From contig JBAPTR010000165.1 of assembly GCA_049282265.1 (NCBI GenBank), positions 1 through 8,207 on the forward strand: DNA of 8,207 bases, read 5' to 3'. Made by a program: the position numbers and the translations under genes. Shown here in pieces: positions 1-5,292 of this stretch (position 1 is the first letter of the stretch; each line of letters begins with the position of its first letter). The notes below the pieces were generated by a model. The model ran no database searches, had not been told where the DNA came from, and saw nothing but the letters and a program-made list of their open reading frames with translations. Source of the stretch: CAYUCJ01 sp049282265 (GTDB taxonomy: Bacteria; Desulfobacterota; DSM-4660; Desulfatiglandales; Desulfatiglandaceae).

Positions 1-32
1 CATTTTTCACATCTGTATTCGTAGATGGGCAT
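1..32 (-). CDS. FmdB-family zinc-ribbon protein, N-terminus only (runs off left edge)
   Basis: Reading the minus strand from 32 gives MPIYEYRCEK, with the first two bases of a TG- codon (probably Cys) at the edge. This opening, a short beta strand followed by the first CxxC of a zinc ribbon, is characteristic of the FmdB/CxxC_CxxC_SSSS family of small putative regulatory proteins (usually about 70-110 residues). The start is supported by an AAGGTG Shine-Dalgarno six bases upstream of the ATG. It lies on the same strand as, and downstream of, the DHS-like gene, 325 bp away, so it could be the distal gene of that transcript or have its own promoter. Only ten codons are visible, so the family call rests on the N-terminal signature alone, and the rest of the ribbon is outside the window. 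Confidence 0.72.
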   Translation of the reverse strand, partial: MPIYEYRCEK

Positions 33-357
33 TACTTTCACCTTCTTTCCTATCTATGGTATCGCAAAAAGTCAGGCCTCCAGACTTTCAACGAAGTCAT
101 TCTGTTCGCCGGTTCAGTCAGAGAACCTGAGGGTCTTTTTCGGACGCTTTCTCATAGTGCACTTGGCACCCTACTCCGACATGGACGGCTATTTGGGGTT
201 TACGCCTCCGGAAGCTTGGCACTCTCCAATGGCAACCCTTAAACTCCGAATAGTCGTCCATCTCCTCCGGGGTGTTTAGAAACCGTCTGAAAAAGAGTGT
301 CAGGTTCACCTCCCCTTCGTTGTTCATGGGCTGCCGCTTGCGGCATAAACCAGCTTT
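33..357. other. Intergenic stretch with one doubtful 69-codon minus-strand ORF
   Basis: This gap separates the FmdB-type start from the end of the DHS-like gene. On the minus strand an ORF runs 327-118 (69 residues, begins MNNEGEVNL, basic middle segment RRRKP). It has no convincing Shine-Dalgarno before its ATG, no recognisable domain and no family resemblance, so it is not called a gene. A CTTGGCAC motif occurs twice as an imperfect direct repeat (about 161-168 and 214-221), and the 5' side of the gap may act as the leader or promoter region of the FmdB-type gene. No terminator with a T-run was found after the DHS-like stop codon; there is only a 5-bp stem (GCCGC/GCGGC) near 333-344. Confidence 0.4.
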
Positions 358-1308
358 TTACGAAGCCGCCAGGGCCTCGACCACACCTGCCGCCAGTAAG
401 GGAAACATGATCTCGTGGTGTCCCACCAGTGAATAACCCTTTCCGCCTTCCATGGTTGGTCGGTTGACCACGTTGGTCATGGGGCGGTAATGGCGGACAA
501 AATCCATATTGACCGTGGTAAATTGCCTGACGTCATATCCCAGGTTTCGGACCAGGGACAATGCCTTCAGAAAGACCTCCGGCAGTATGACGGCCGACCC
601 CAGGTTCAGGAAGACCCCCTCTTCCAGCGTCGCCACCAGGGCGGCAAATATCCGGAAATCCAAGTGGGACGTTTTTCCCGTGGCACCACCGTTCGCATCC
701 GGGTGGAAGTGGATGATATCCGTTCCCAGTGCCACGTGGACCGTCACAGGGATGCCCGTCTCGTAGGCCCTCGCCAAGATGCTCAACGCGTTATGGGGAA
801 ACTGTTCTCCGACGAGCATGGCCCCCACGGAACGCCCCAGGCCCCATCCCTTCCGGGCGCCTTCTGCGATGGCTCCGTTCAGAAACCTCCCGGTCTCTTC
901 CGCCATGCCGAACCTTCCACTGCCGAGTTCAGCCGCCACGTCTTCAGAGGTCCGTCCAACCATGGCAAGTTCGGCGTCGTGGATGATGCCGGCCCCGTTC
1001 ATGGCAATGCCGGTTATAATGCCCCTGTCCATCAGGTCCAGAATAATCGGGTTCAGGCCCACCTTTATGGCATGGGCCCCCATGGCAAGGATGATCGTTT
1101 TTTCATCTTTTGCGGCCCGGATAATCCTCTGAACGATCTCTCTCAGATCCTGTGCCGCGAGGATATTGGGGAGGCCTTCCATCCACCTTGAAAAAGTCCC
1201 TCCCCCCTCCCATGGGTCGGCGAAATCCTCTTTGTTCACTTTGCTCGGGCGTTTCTCAAGGGGATAGGAATGAACGCCTGCCAAAGATATGGGCTTGATA
1301 TTTTTCAT
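358..1308 (-). CDS. Deoxyhypusine-synthase-fold protein, function unknown (316 aa)
   Basis: The protein resembles the deoxyhypusine synthase (DHS) superfamily, NAD-dependent enzymes that transfer an aminobutyl group from spermidine. What can be seen: an N-terminal Rossmann-like stretch (TIILAMGAHAIKVGLNPII, 71-89), MNGAGIIHD (103-111) where DHS has its TAGG-type loop, GIPVTVHVALGTDIIHFHP (185-203) resembling the DHS segment that ends in GDMIFFHS, LNLGSAVILPEVF (235-247) resembling its LGGGV strand, and MFPLLAAGVVEA (301-312) matching the DHS C-terminal FPLL motif. Lys290 in EGGKGYS lies roughly where DHS has its catalytic WGK lysine, but the surrounding sequence differs. Bacteria lack eIF5A, so the substrate is not predictable; homospermidine synthases are known DHS relatives. 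The ATG at 1308 is preferred over a TTG two codons upstream. It follows gmhA by 91 bp on the same strand, with two hairpins between them. Confidence 0.68.
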   Translation of the reverse strand: MKNIKPISLAGVHSYPLEKRPSKVNKEDFADPWEGGGTFSRWMEGLPNILAAQDLREIVQRIIRAAKDEKTIILAMGAHAIKVGLNPIILDLMDRGIITGIAMNGAGIIHDAELAMVGRTSEDVAAELGSGRFGMAEETGRFLNGAIAEGARKGWGLGRSVGAMLVGEQFPHNALSILARAYETGIPVTVHVALGTDIIHFHPDANGGATGKTSHLDFRIFAALVATLEEGVFLNLGSAVILPEVFLKALSLVRNLGYDVRQFTTVNMDFVRHYRPMTNVVNRPTMEGGKGYSLVGHHEIMFPLLAAGVVEALAAS

Positions 1309-1334
1309 CTTCAATTTCTAAGTTTGATGGAATC

Positions 1335-1360
1335 GAAAAAGTCCGTCCGGGGACTTTTTC
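1335..1360. terminator. Perfect 10-bp hairpin with T-rich arm between gmhA and the DHS-like gene
   Basis: GAAAAAGTCC (1335-1344) and GGACTTTTTC (1351-1360) form a perfect 10-bp inverted repeat around a 6-base loop. Read on either strand, the stem ends in a run of five T, so it could act as a weak intrinsic terminator or attenuator after gmhA on the minus strand. Because the T-run is part of the stem rather than after it, an mRNA-processing or stability role is equally possible. The DHS-like start lies 27 bp downstream. Confidence 0.5.
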
Positions 1361-1380
1361 CTCACGTCCATGGGCACGTT

Positions 1381-1401
1381 GATGACTTTTGCGAAGTCAT
1401 C
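1381..1401. repeat. 8-bp inverted repeat overlapping the gmhA stop codon
   Basis: GATGACTT (1381-1388) and AAGTCATC (1394-1401) form a perfect stem around a 5-base loop. The right arm overlaps the gmhA stop codon (1400-1402). It lacks a T-run and probably protects or structures the 3' end of the gmhA coding segment in a transcript shared with the DHS-like gene. Confidence 0.4.
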
Positions 1402-1978
1402 AAGCGGGTCTCTGGAAAAGGATATAGTCCACAAGTTGGCAAAGGATATGGCCGGCAAGAATATGGGATTCCTGGATCCTGGCCGTCACTTTGCTCCTCA
1501 CCACCAAGGCTGCATCGACCAGCCGGGCCAGCTTCCCCCCGTCGCCCCCGATCAGCCCCACGGTGAAGATCTCCTGGGCCTTGGCCACCTGAACCGCCGA
1601 GATAACGTTTTCTGAATTTCCACTCGTGCTGATGGCCAGAAGGATGTCGCCCTTCAGTCCCAGGGCCTTGATCTGCTTGGAAAAGATGTCGTCAAAAGCA
1701 TAGTCATTCCCTATGCTGGTCATGACCGAGGCATCCGTCGTCAGGGCCAGTGCCGGCAGGGGGGGTCTTTCAAGCTCGTACCGGTTAACGAATTCAGCCG
1801 CGATATGTTGCGCATCGGCAGCACTGCCGCCGTTTCCGCAGATCAGGAGTTTTCTGTCCTGGACAAAGGCCCCGGCGATCCTTTCAGCCACCTCAATCAA
1901 GACAGGTATATTCTGTCGGATGAACCCTTCCTTGACAGTCAGGCTCTCCTCAAGAGCTTTTTCAACGATCTCCCTCAA
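1400..1978 (-). CDS. gmhA: Phosphoheptose isomerase (sedoheptulose-7-phosphate isomerase)
   Basis: GmhA converts sedoheptulose 7-phosphate to D-glycero-D-manno-heptose 7-phosphate, the first cytosolic step towards ADP-heptose for the LPS inner core. The protein is a single SIS domain: GNGGSAADAQHIAAEF is the phosphate-binding loop followed by the helix that carries the catalytic Glu; LTTDASVMTSIGNDYAFDDIFSKQ and ISTSGNSENVI are the second sugar-phosphate contacts; and the His of ESHILAGHILCQL matches the catalytic His near the C-terminus. The start is a TTG at 1978, giving 192 residues, the same as E. coli GmhA. It is preceded by AAGGAG with seven-base spacing, and the frame extension up to 2089 is rejected because it runs into the promoter. 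The next gene on the strand encodes the DHS-like protein. No other heptose gene (gmhB, hldE) is in the window. Confidence 0.93.
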   Translation of the reverse strand: MREIVEKALEESLTVKEGFIRQNIPVLIEVAERIAGAFVQDRKLLICGNGGSAADAQHIAAEFVNRYELERPPLPALALTTDASVMTSIGNDYAFDDIFSKQIKALGLKGDILLAISTSGNSENVISAVQVAKAQEIFTVGLIGGDGGKLARLVDAALVVRSKVTARIQESHILAGHILCQLVDYILFQRPA

Positions 1979-1980
1979 AA

Positions 1981-1991
1981 AGCCTCTCCTT
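1981..1991 (-). promoter_or_regulatory. Ribosome binding site that fixes the gmhA TTG start
   Basis: The minus strand reads AAGGAGAGG followed by a short spacer and TTG at 1978. The spacing from AAGGAG to the TTG is seven bases. No ATG occurs in this frame between 2089 and this point, and the resulting protein has the family's usual length and begins with the helix expected of GmhA. Confidence 0.75.
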
Positions 1992-2060
1992 CCTGCGGCT
2001 ATCCCGGCCCACAGTATTGTCTGATTACTCCAAGAAAAAACGCCTAGTTCATCTGCTGAG

Positions 2061-2089
2061 AAAATATAGCTTTTGAGTGCGTTTGTCAA
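2061..2089 (-). promoter_or_regulatory. Sigma70-type promoter of gmhA
   Basis: The minus strand carries a perfect -35 TTGACA (2089-2084) and, 17 bp on, TATTTT (2066-2061); TATATT at 2068-2063 is an alternative -10 with 15-bp spacing. The start site would fall near 2054, giving a leader of about 75 nt before the TTG at 1978. The -35 TTG is also the first codon of the longest open reading frame, which shows that the long frame is an artefact. The -35 sits in a quasi-palindrome, GTCAA-N-TTGAC (2085-2095). Confidence 0.65.
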
Positions 2090-2142
2090 CTTGACGCTTT
2101 TTTTGCATTTTTTTCAAAAAATCCTTGTGGAATGCGGTTTTC

Positions 2143-2167
2143 TGACAATTTTTCATTGAAATTGTCA
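2143..2167. promoter_or_regulatory. 9-bp inverted repeat between divergent gmhA and HU genes
   Basis: TGACAATTT (2143-2151) and AAATTGTCA (2159-2167) are perfect inverted copies with a 7-base spacer. The site lies 54 bp upstream of the gmhA -35 and about 210 bp upstream of the HU start, in an AT-rich stretch. The geometry suits a dimeric regulator or a structured spacer; no candidate regulator is encoded nearby. The rest of 2168-2374 shows no clear -10/-35 pair for HU. Confidence 0.4.
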
Positions 2168-2310
2168 TTTTACTGTGGTAACTGGAACAAGGTTTTTTTT
2201 AAAAAGCCTCACTGATCGTCTAACAAGGCCGGAGAAAACATCACACAGGTTTTAAAGCATCACAGTAACTCATCAATCTATCGAGTGATCAATTAAGGAT
2301 TGGAACAGGG

Positions 2311-2326
2311 GCCGAATCTCTTCGGC
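2311..2326 (+). other. Small hairpin in the HU leader
   Basis: GCCGAA (2311-2316) pairs with TTCGGC (2321-2326) around a TCTC tetraloop, in the 64 bases before the HU start codon. It has no T-run, so it is not a terminator; it could stabilise the leader or tune translation. The ribosome binding site is outside the stem. Confidence 0.3.
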
Positions 2327-2374
2327 ATTGGGGCTGAGTTTGTTATCCATTCACCAAAAACTTAGGAGGGTATT

Positions 2375-2644
2375 ATGACAAAAGCGGAACTCATCGCTGG
2401 GATCGCAAAAGAAAGTGATTTGACCAAGGCAGATGCAGAAAAGGCTCTTAACTCATTCTTAGAGATTGCCAAGAAAACCTTGAAGAAGGATGGCAGGCTT
2501 GCCCTGGCAGGATTCGGCTCTTTCAGCGTCAGCAAGCGTAAAGCCCGCACAGGGAGAAATCCCCGAACCGGCGAGGCCATCAAGATAAAAGCCAAGAAAG
2601 TCGTCAAATTCAAGGCAGGCAAGGGCCTCAGCGACAGCATCTAG
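2375..2644 (+). CDS. HU family DNA-binding protein
   Basis: This is a small nucleoid-associated protein of 89 residues, matching the usual 90-residue HU/IHF subunit. It bends DNA as a dimer. The N-terminal helical half (MTKAELIAGIAKES and the following helix, 1-40) forms the dimer core. GFGSFSV (47-53) is the conserved turn into the beta saddle, and the arm RKARTGRNPRTGE (55-67) contains the Pro63 that intercalates into DNA. KIKAKKVVKFKAGKGL (70-85) completes the fold, with the family's typical ending. AGGAGGG lies six bases before the ATG, a strong ribosome binding site fitting an abundant protein. It is monocistronic and converges with selA. The sequence does not say whether it is an HU homodimer subunit or an IHF-like subunit, although the lysine-rich arm favours HU. 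Confidence 0.95.
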   Translation: MTKAELIAGIAKESDLTKADAEKALNSFLEIAKKTLKKDGRLALAGFGSFSVSKRKARTGRNPRTGEAIKIKAKKVVKFKAGKGLSDSI

Positions 2645-2664
2645 TCCGTCTCCATACCCCATCT

Positions 2665-2691
2665 CGGGGCCTGGTGCCAAACCAGGCCCCG
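2665..2691. terminator. GC-rich 11-bp hairpin between convergent HU and selA genes
   Basis: CGGGGCCTGGT (2665-2675) and ACCAGGCCCCG (2681-2691) form a perfect 11-bp stem with the 5-base loop GCCAA, 20 bases after the HU stop codon. Neither strand has a T-run after the stem, so it is not a canonical intrinsic terminator. It probably defines the 3' ends of the convergent HU and selA transcripts by blocking exonucleases or pausing polymerase. Confidence 0.6.
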
Positions 2692-2737
2692 CTCAATCCT
2701 CAAAATTAGGGGAACGACCTGCTATCCGTTTTCCGGG

Positions 2738-4159
2738 TCAGTCCTGCTGTTTAAGCCCGGCGAGCCTCTTGACAGCTTCCGCAATGGTCTTGAGTTCTCT
2801 TGACTGGATGGTCCTGACATCCAGAAGGACCCGCTCCTTTTCAACCCTCGTAATGATTGGAGGATCGAAGGATCGCAGCCATCCCTCCATGAACCGTGCT
2901 TCCATTTCGCCCGGTACCAGGCACAGGAGGCGTGTGGGCAGTTCCAGCAAAGGAAGCGCCCCGCCCCCGGCCTTGGAGTTCCCGTCGGCCATGGCAATTG
3001 AAAATGCGGGGCTCCTGAGGTTGCCTATCAGCTTCAATAGCCTCTCCACCCTTCTCACCATCTCACCATAAGACCCAAGCATCATTCTGAGGGTTGGAAT
3101 TTCTCTTACGGCTCGACGCTCGTCCCTGTACAACCTCAAGGTTCCCTCGAGAGCAAGGAGTGTCAATTTGTCGATGCGAAGGGCCCGCGCCAGTTGGTTC
3201 TTCCTGATGTCATCCACCAGGTTCTTGCGTCCCAGGATGATGCCGGCCTGGGGGCCCCCCAGGAGTTTGTCACCGCTGAACGTCACCAGATCCGCCCCCT
3301 GGGCCAATGTCTCTTGCACGGTGGGTTCTCGGACGAGCCCGTATTTTGAAAAGTCAACCAGGGAGCCGCTCCCCAGGTCCTCCATAACGGGAAGGCCATA
3401 GCGATTTCCCAGGTTCACCAGATCCTTCATAGGTACATCTTCCGTAAAGCCGACCACCTGGAAGTTGCTCTTGTGTACCTTCAGAAGGAGCGCCGTATCA
3501 GGACCTATGACCTGTTCATAGTCACGGAGGTGGGTCTTGTTGGTGGTTCCCACTTCCACCATCCTGGCCCCGCTCTTGCGCATGACGTCAGGGATCCGGA
3601 AGGACCCGCCGATCTCCACCAGCTGCCCGCGGGACACGACCACCTCCCTGCCCCTTGCCAGGGTATCCAGACAGATGAGTACCGCAGCAGCATTGTTGTT
3701 GACCGCCATGGCCGCCTCGGCCTCTGTCAACTCCTTTAGAAGATCTTCCACGTGGACGTACCTGCTCCCGCGTTTTCCCGCCTCCAGGTCATATTCCAGG
3801 TTGCTGTAACCGCCACTCAAGGCCCTGAATTTTCGAAGCACCTTTTCGCCCAGCAAGGATCTGCCAAGATTGGTATGCACGATCACGCCGGTCGCGTTGA
3901 TCACCGGTCTCAGGCTCGGTCTCGAAATCCGCTCCAGTTCTTCCACTGCCCTGATCGCAACACTTTCCAGCGAGAGTTCCTCTTCATGAATTTCGATGCC
4001 CTCGCCGATGGCGCTTCTGAGTTGATCAAGCACCGCATGTACTGCCATAAGGATCAGATCCCTAGGGTTTTCGGCAACCGCTTCTTTTAGGGCGCCCTGC
4101 TCAAGCAGGCTGTCAACGCCCGGGAGTCTTCGAAACAGGCTCTGTTTATCCTTTGCCAT
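2738..4159 (-). CDS. selA: L-seryl-tRNA(Sec) selenium transferase
   Basis: SelA is a PLP enzyme that converts seryl-tRNA(Sec) to selenocysteinyl-tRNA(Sec) using selenophosphate, so the organism is expected to make selenoproteins. Its 473 residues compare with 463 in E. coli. Visible marks: the N-terminal tRNA-binding segment beginning SLFRRLPGVDSLLEQ; RPVINATGVIVHTNLGRSLL (84-103), the family signature; NNNAAAVLICLDTLA (154-168); RGQLVEIGGSFRIPDVM (177-193); MEDLGSGSLVDF (259-270); and SGDKLLGGPQAGIILG (295-310), where Lys298 is the PLP Schiff-base lysine. The ATG at 4159 is chosen because GGAGGAG stands nine bases before it and a promoter ends about 30 bases upstream. The frame stays open back through tRNA-His, which is fortuitous. 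selB, selC and selD are not in the window, and selA seems monocistronic. Confidence 0.95.
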   Translation of the reverse strand: MAKDKQSLFRRLPGVDSLLEQGALKEAVAENPRDLILMAVHAVLDQLRSAIGEGIEIHEEELSLESVAIRAVEELERISRPSLRPVINATGVIVHTNLGRSLLGEKVLRKFRALSGGYSNLEYDLEAGKRGSRYVHVEDLLKELTEAEAAMAVNNNAAAVLICLDTLARGREVVVSRGQLVEIGGSFRIPDVMRKSGARMVEVGTTNKTHLRDYEQVIGPDTALLLKVHKSNFQVVGFTEDVPMKDLVNLGNRYGLPVMEDLGSGSLVDFSKYGLVREPTVQETLAQGADLVTFSGDKLLGGPQAGIILGRKNLVDDIRKNQLARALRIDKLTLLALEGTLRLYRDERRAVREIPTLRMMLGSYGEMVRRVERLLKLIGNLRSPAFSIAMADGNSKAGGGALPLLELPTRLLCLVPGEMEARFMEGWLRSFDPPIITRVEKERVLLDVRTIQSRELKTIAEAVKRLAGLKQQD

Positions 4160-4195
4160 AACCGCCTTCTCCTCCATGTTTTGAGGGTTTAACGC

Positions 4196-4224
4196 ACTAT
4201 AGACGAGATTTGCATCCCCGTCAA
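4196..4224 (-). promoter_or_regulatory. Sigma70-type promoter of selA
   Basis: The minus strand reads TTGACG (4224-4219), a 17-bp spacer, then TATAGT (4201-4196). Each hexamer matches consensus at five of six positions. The start site would be near 4189, leaving about 30 nt before the ATG at 4159, with the Shine-Dalgarno in between. This places the upstream in-frame codons through the tRNA outside the transcript. Confidence 0.75.
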
Positions 4225-4287
4225 TCCGCACCTTTTGCGTTATAAACAGCCCTCTTGAACCGGAGAAAAAAAGAAATGCGATTGGGG

Positions 4288-4317
4288 TTGAAATCTGCCC
4301 GGAAAGTGTGATATAAA
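4288..4317 (+). promoter_or_regulatory. Promoter of tRNA-His
   Basis: TTGAAA (4288-4293) and TATAAA (4312-4317) are separated by 18 bp, and each hexamer has five of six consensus bases. Transcription would start around 4323-4325, only a few bases before the mature tRNA 5' end, so the 5' leader for RNase P would be very short. Confidence 0.65.
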
Positions 4318-4329
4318 TTTCAATCACAC
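4306..4329. promoter_or_regulatory. Inverted repeat around the -10 of tRNA-His
   Basis: GTGTGAT (4306-4312) and ATCACAC (4323-4329) are perfect inverted copies spaced by 10 bases. They flank the -10 hexamer and abut the first base of the tRNA. Most of the repeat precedes the likely start site, so a protein-binding site or chance is more likely than an RNA hairpin. Confidence 0.35.
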
Positions 4330-4406
4330 GGTGGGTGTAGCTCAACTGGTGGAGCACTGGGTTGTGGCCCCAGAGGTCGTGGGTTCGAGCCCCATCACTC
4401 ACCCCA
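4330..4406 (+). tRNA. tRNA-His (anticodon GTG)
   Basis: A complete cloverleaf can be drawn. The acceptor begins GGTGGGTG and pairs with the 3' strand CACTCACC, one pair being G-T. The extra G at position -1 faces C73, the identity element of tRNA-His. The anticodon stem CTGGG/CCCAG encloses TTGTGGC with anticodon GTG. The T-arm is GTGGG/CCCAT around TTCGAGC, with one G-T pair. The 3' CCA is encoded (4404-4406). It lies divergently from selA, has its own promoter, and is followed by an intrinsic terminator. The downstream DNA is full of transposase remnants, but no second copy of the tRNA 3' end is visible there, so there is no direct sign that it served as an integration site. Confidence 0.97.
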
Positions 4407-4416
4407 GAACAATATC

Positions 4417-4451
4417 AAGGGGTTAGGCTATTGTCTGACCCCTTTGTTTTT
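4417..4451 (+). terminator. Intrinsic terminator of tRNA-His
   Basis: AAGGGGTTAG (4417-4426) pairs with CTGACCCCTT (4435-4444), one pair being T-G, around an 8-base loop, followed by TGTTTTT. It begins 11 bases after the tRNA CCA, as expected for a single-tRNA transcription unit. Confidence 0.85.
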
Positions 4452-4519
4452 GACCTGAGGACTTCATCCCCAACACTATCCCCAACATGCAAGGCAAAAA
4501 TTAGGGATTTCTGCCTCAT

Positions 4520-4723
4520 CCCCAGCTTCTCAATATGGAGTCCATCGTCAAGGTGAATGCGAATACCCCCGCTTCGCGGTTGTGGAGAGCAGGGGACAAG
4601 CTCAAAGAAGCTGGAAGATGTCCCGTTGGATTGTTCCTTTTGAAATCGGCGGCGCCAGTGGGGAAACCGCTGTTGGTTTATGTTGTGATCCCGACAGAAA
4701 GCAGCTCTCAGCCTGTTGATCAA
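4520..4723 (-). pseudogene. IS66-type accessory transposition protein TnpA, 5'-truncated remnant
   Basis: The minus-strand frame reads LRAAFCRDHNINQQRFPHWR, followed by RRF and SSFFELVP, and then GIRIHLDDGLHIEKLG. This follows the plan of the small IS66 TnpA (OrfA): a helix-turn-helix ending in AYCxxHGINxQxFxxWRRRF, a variable linker, and a short C-terminal beta segment around a G-I-R-x-x-L-x-x-G core. The expected N-terminal helix (W...H...W...GLSQ) is not recognisable upstream of 4723, and the usual C-terminal helix is replaced by unrelated codons. The tnpB and tnpC genes that normally accompany it are absent. It is therefore a decayed piece left by an IS66-type element. The family call rests on motif pattern, not on a search. 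Confidence 0.6.
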
Positions 4724-4810
4724 GTATTATGTTTGCAGTTGTAACCCCAGAGAAAAAGGCTTGAGCTTTGACCTGATAATACATTCGTTAGGCTTCCAGT
4801 CCAGTATTGG

Positions 4811-5065
4811 TTAACGCACACGATACCAGATATTGTGGTCACAACCAGACTGACTTTTTAACAAACGGACGGGGCTAGCTAGATTACGGATTTCTGGTAG
4901 TATCGACCCAAAGGTACTGTCAGATACGACAACATTTTGGTCTATTGAGTCTCCTGATTTGATAACCTGGAGGTTCACGCTTCTTTCCCACAATAATTCT
5001 ACGGATTTGTTCACCCCTTTACTTTCAGCTAAATTTACAGTATAAGCTATCGGGCATATCTTCAT
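4811..5065 (-). CDS. Doubtful 84-residue orphan ORF in the IS graveyard
   Basis: An ATG at 5065 opens 84 codons (starts MKICPIAYTVNLAESKG, middle NVVVSDSTFGSILPEIRNL). The composition is more protein-like than a random frame, but no domain is recognised, the Shine-Dalgarno is poor (AACAAG), and its 3' part crosses a repeat (4850-4875) shared with the IS91-type remnant. It could be a fragment of a lost gene or a chance frame. No function is proposed. Confidence 0.2.
   Translation of the reverse strand: MKICPIAYTVNLAESKGVNKSVELLWERSVNLQVIKSGDSIDQNVVVSDSTFGSILPEIRNLASPVRLLKSQSGCDHNIWYRVR
4850..4875 (+). repeat. Imperfect direct repeat, copy 1 (IS91-type post-transposase sequence)
   Basis: This copy reads CTGA, then TTTTT, then AACAAACGGA and GGGGC. 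It matches copy 2 (5268-5292) except for three single-base indels. In copy 2 the CTGA is the transposase stop context. Copy 1 has no recognisable transposase tail before it, so it probably marks a second, more decayed element end. Confidence 0.5.
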
Positions 5066-5092
5066 CTTGTTTCAGAAAGAACGGACCATGCC

Positions 5093-5271
5093 CGACACGT
5101 CTCCCGTTTCAAGCACCTGGGATTGTGGGATCGGAAGGCCAGGCCGCCACCCAAAGCGAATGCACTGGCAGTGGTTCAAGAATACCATATTGATTACTCG
5201 ATTCTCAGGTTCCCGTCTCTGATGATTACCTTTATGTGGACCCCCAATATCCAGAGGCCTACACCGCCTGA
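5093..5271 (+). pseudogene. IS91-family transposase, C-terminal fragment with a frameshift
   Basis: The first frame reads FKHLGLWDRKARPPPKANA and continues AVVQEYHIDYS; from about 5197 the neighbouring frame continues DSQVPVSDDYLYVDPQYPEA and YTA, then stops at 5269-5271. Joined, this matches the C-terminal tail I associate with IS91/IS801-type (Y2) transposases of sulfate reducers: HLGLW-KARPPPKA, then a DYSDSQ-P-SDDYLY-D-YP ending. One base has been lost in the TAC TC- GAT codons, so the reading frame is broken. Nothing upstream encodes the zinc-binding or HUH catalytic regions, so only the last 60 or so codons remain. The stop is followed by the repeat described at 5268-5292. Confidence 0.62.
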
Positions 5272-5292
5272 TTTTTGAACAAACGGAGGGGC
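5268..5292 (+). repeat. Imperfect direct repeat, copy 2, at the IS91-type transposase stop codon
   Basis: CTGATTTTTGAACAAACGGA followed by GGGGC, beginning inside the transposase stop codon. It resembles 4850-4875. IS91-like elements terminate in conserved sequences shortly after the transposase gene, so this may be part of the element's terminus. The 225 bp from 5293 to 5517 hold no gene I can support. Confidence 0.5.

Noticed and set aside
161..221. Riboswitch-like region upstream of the FmdB-type gene
   Set aside because: A repeated CTTGGCAC and a few short inverted repeats exist, but no known riboswitch core (cobalamin, TPP, FMN, c-di-GMP) could be matched.
25..279. Plus-strand frame of 84 codons at the left edge
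   Set aside because: It overlaps the FmdB-type start in antisense, has no ribosome binding site and no family resemblance.
490..1191. Long plus-strand open frame of 233 codons opposite the DHS-like gene
   Set aside because: It is the antisense shadow of a conserved gene: no ribosome binding site, low-complexity H/G/R/D composition, and no recognisable domain.
4407..4560. Attachment site at tRNA-His
   Set aside because: The tRNA is intact with its own terminator, and no second copy of its 3' end was found elsewhere in the window.
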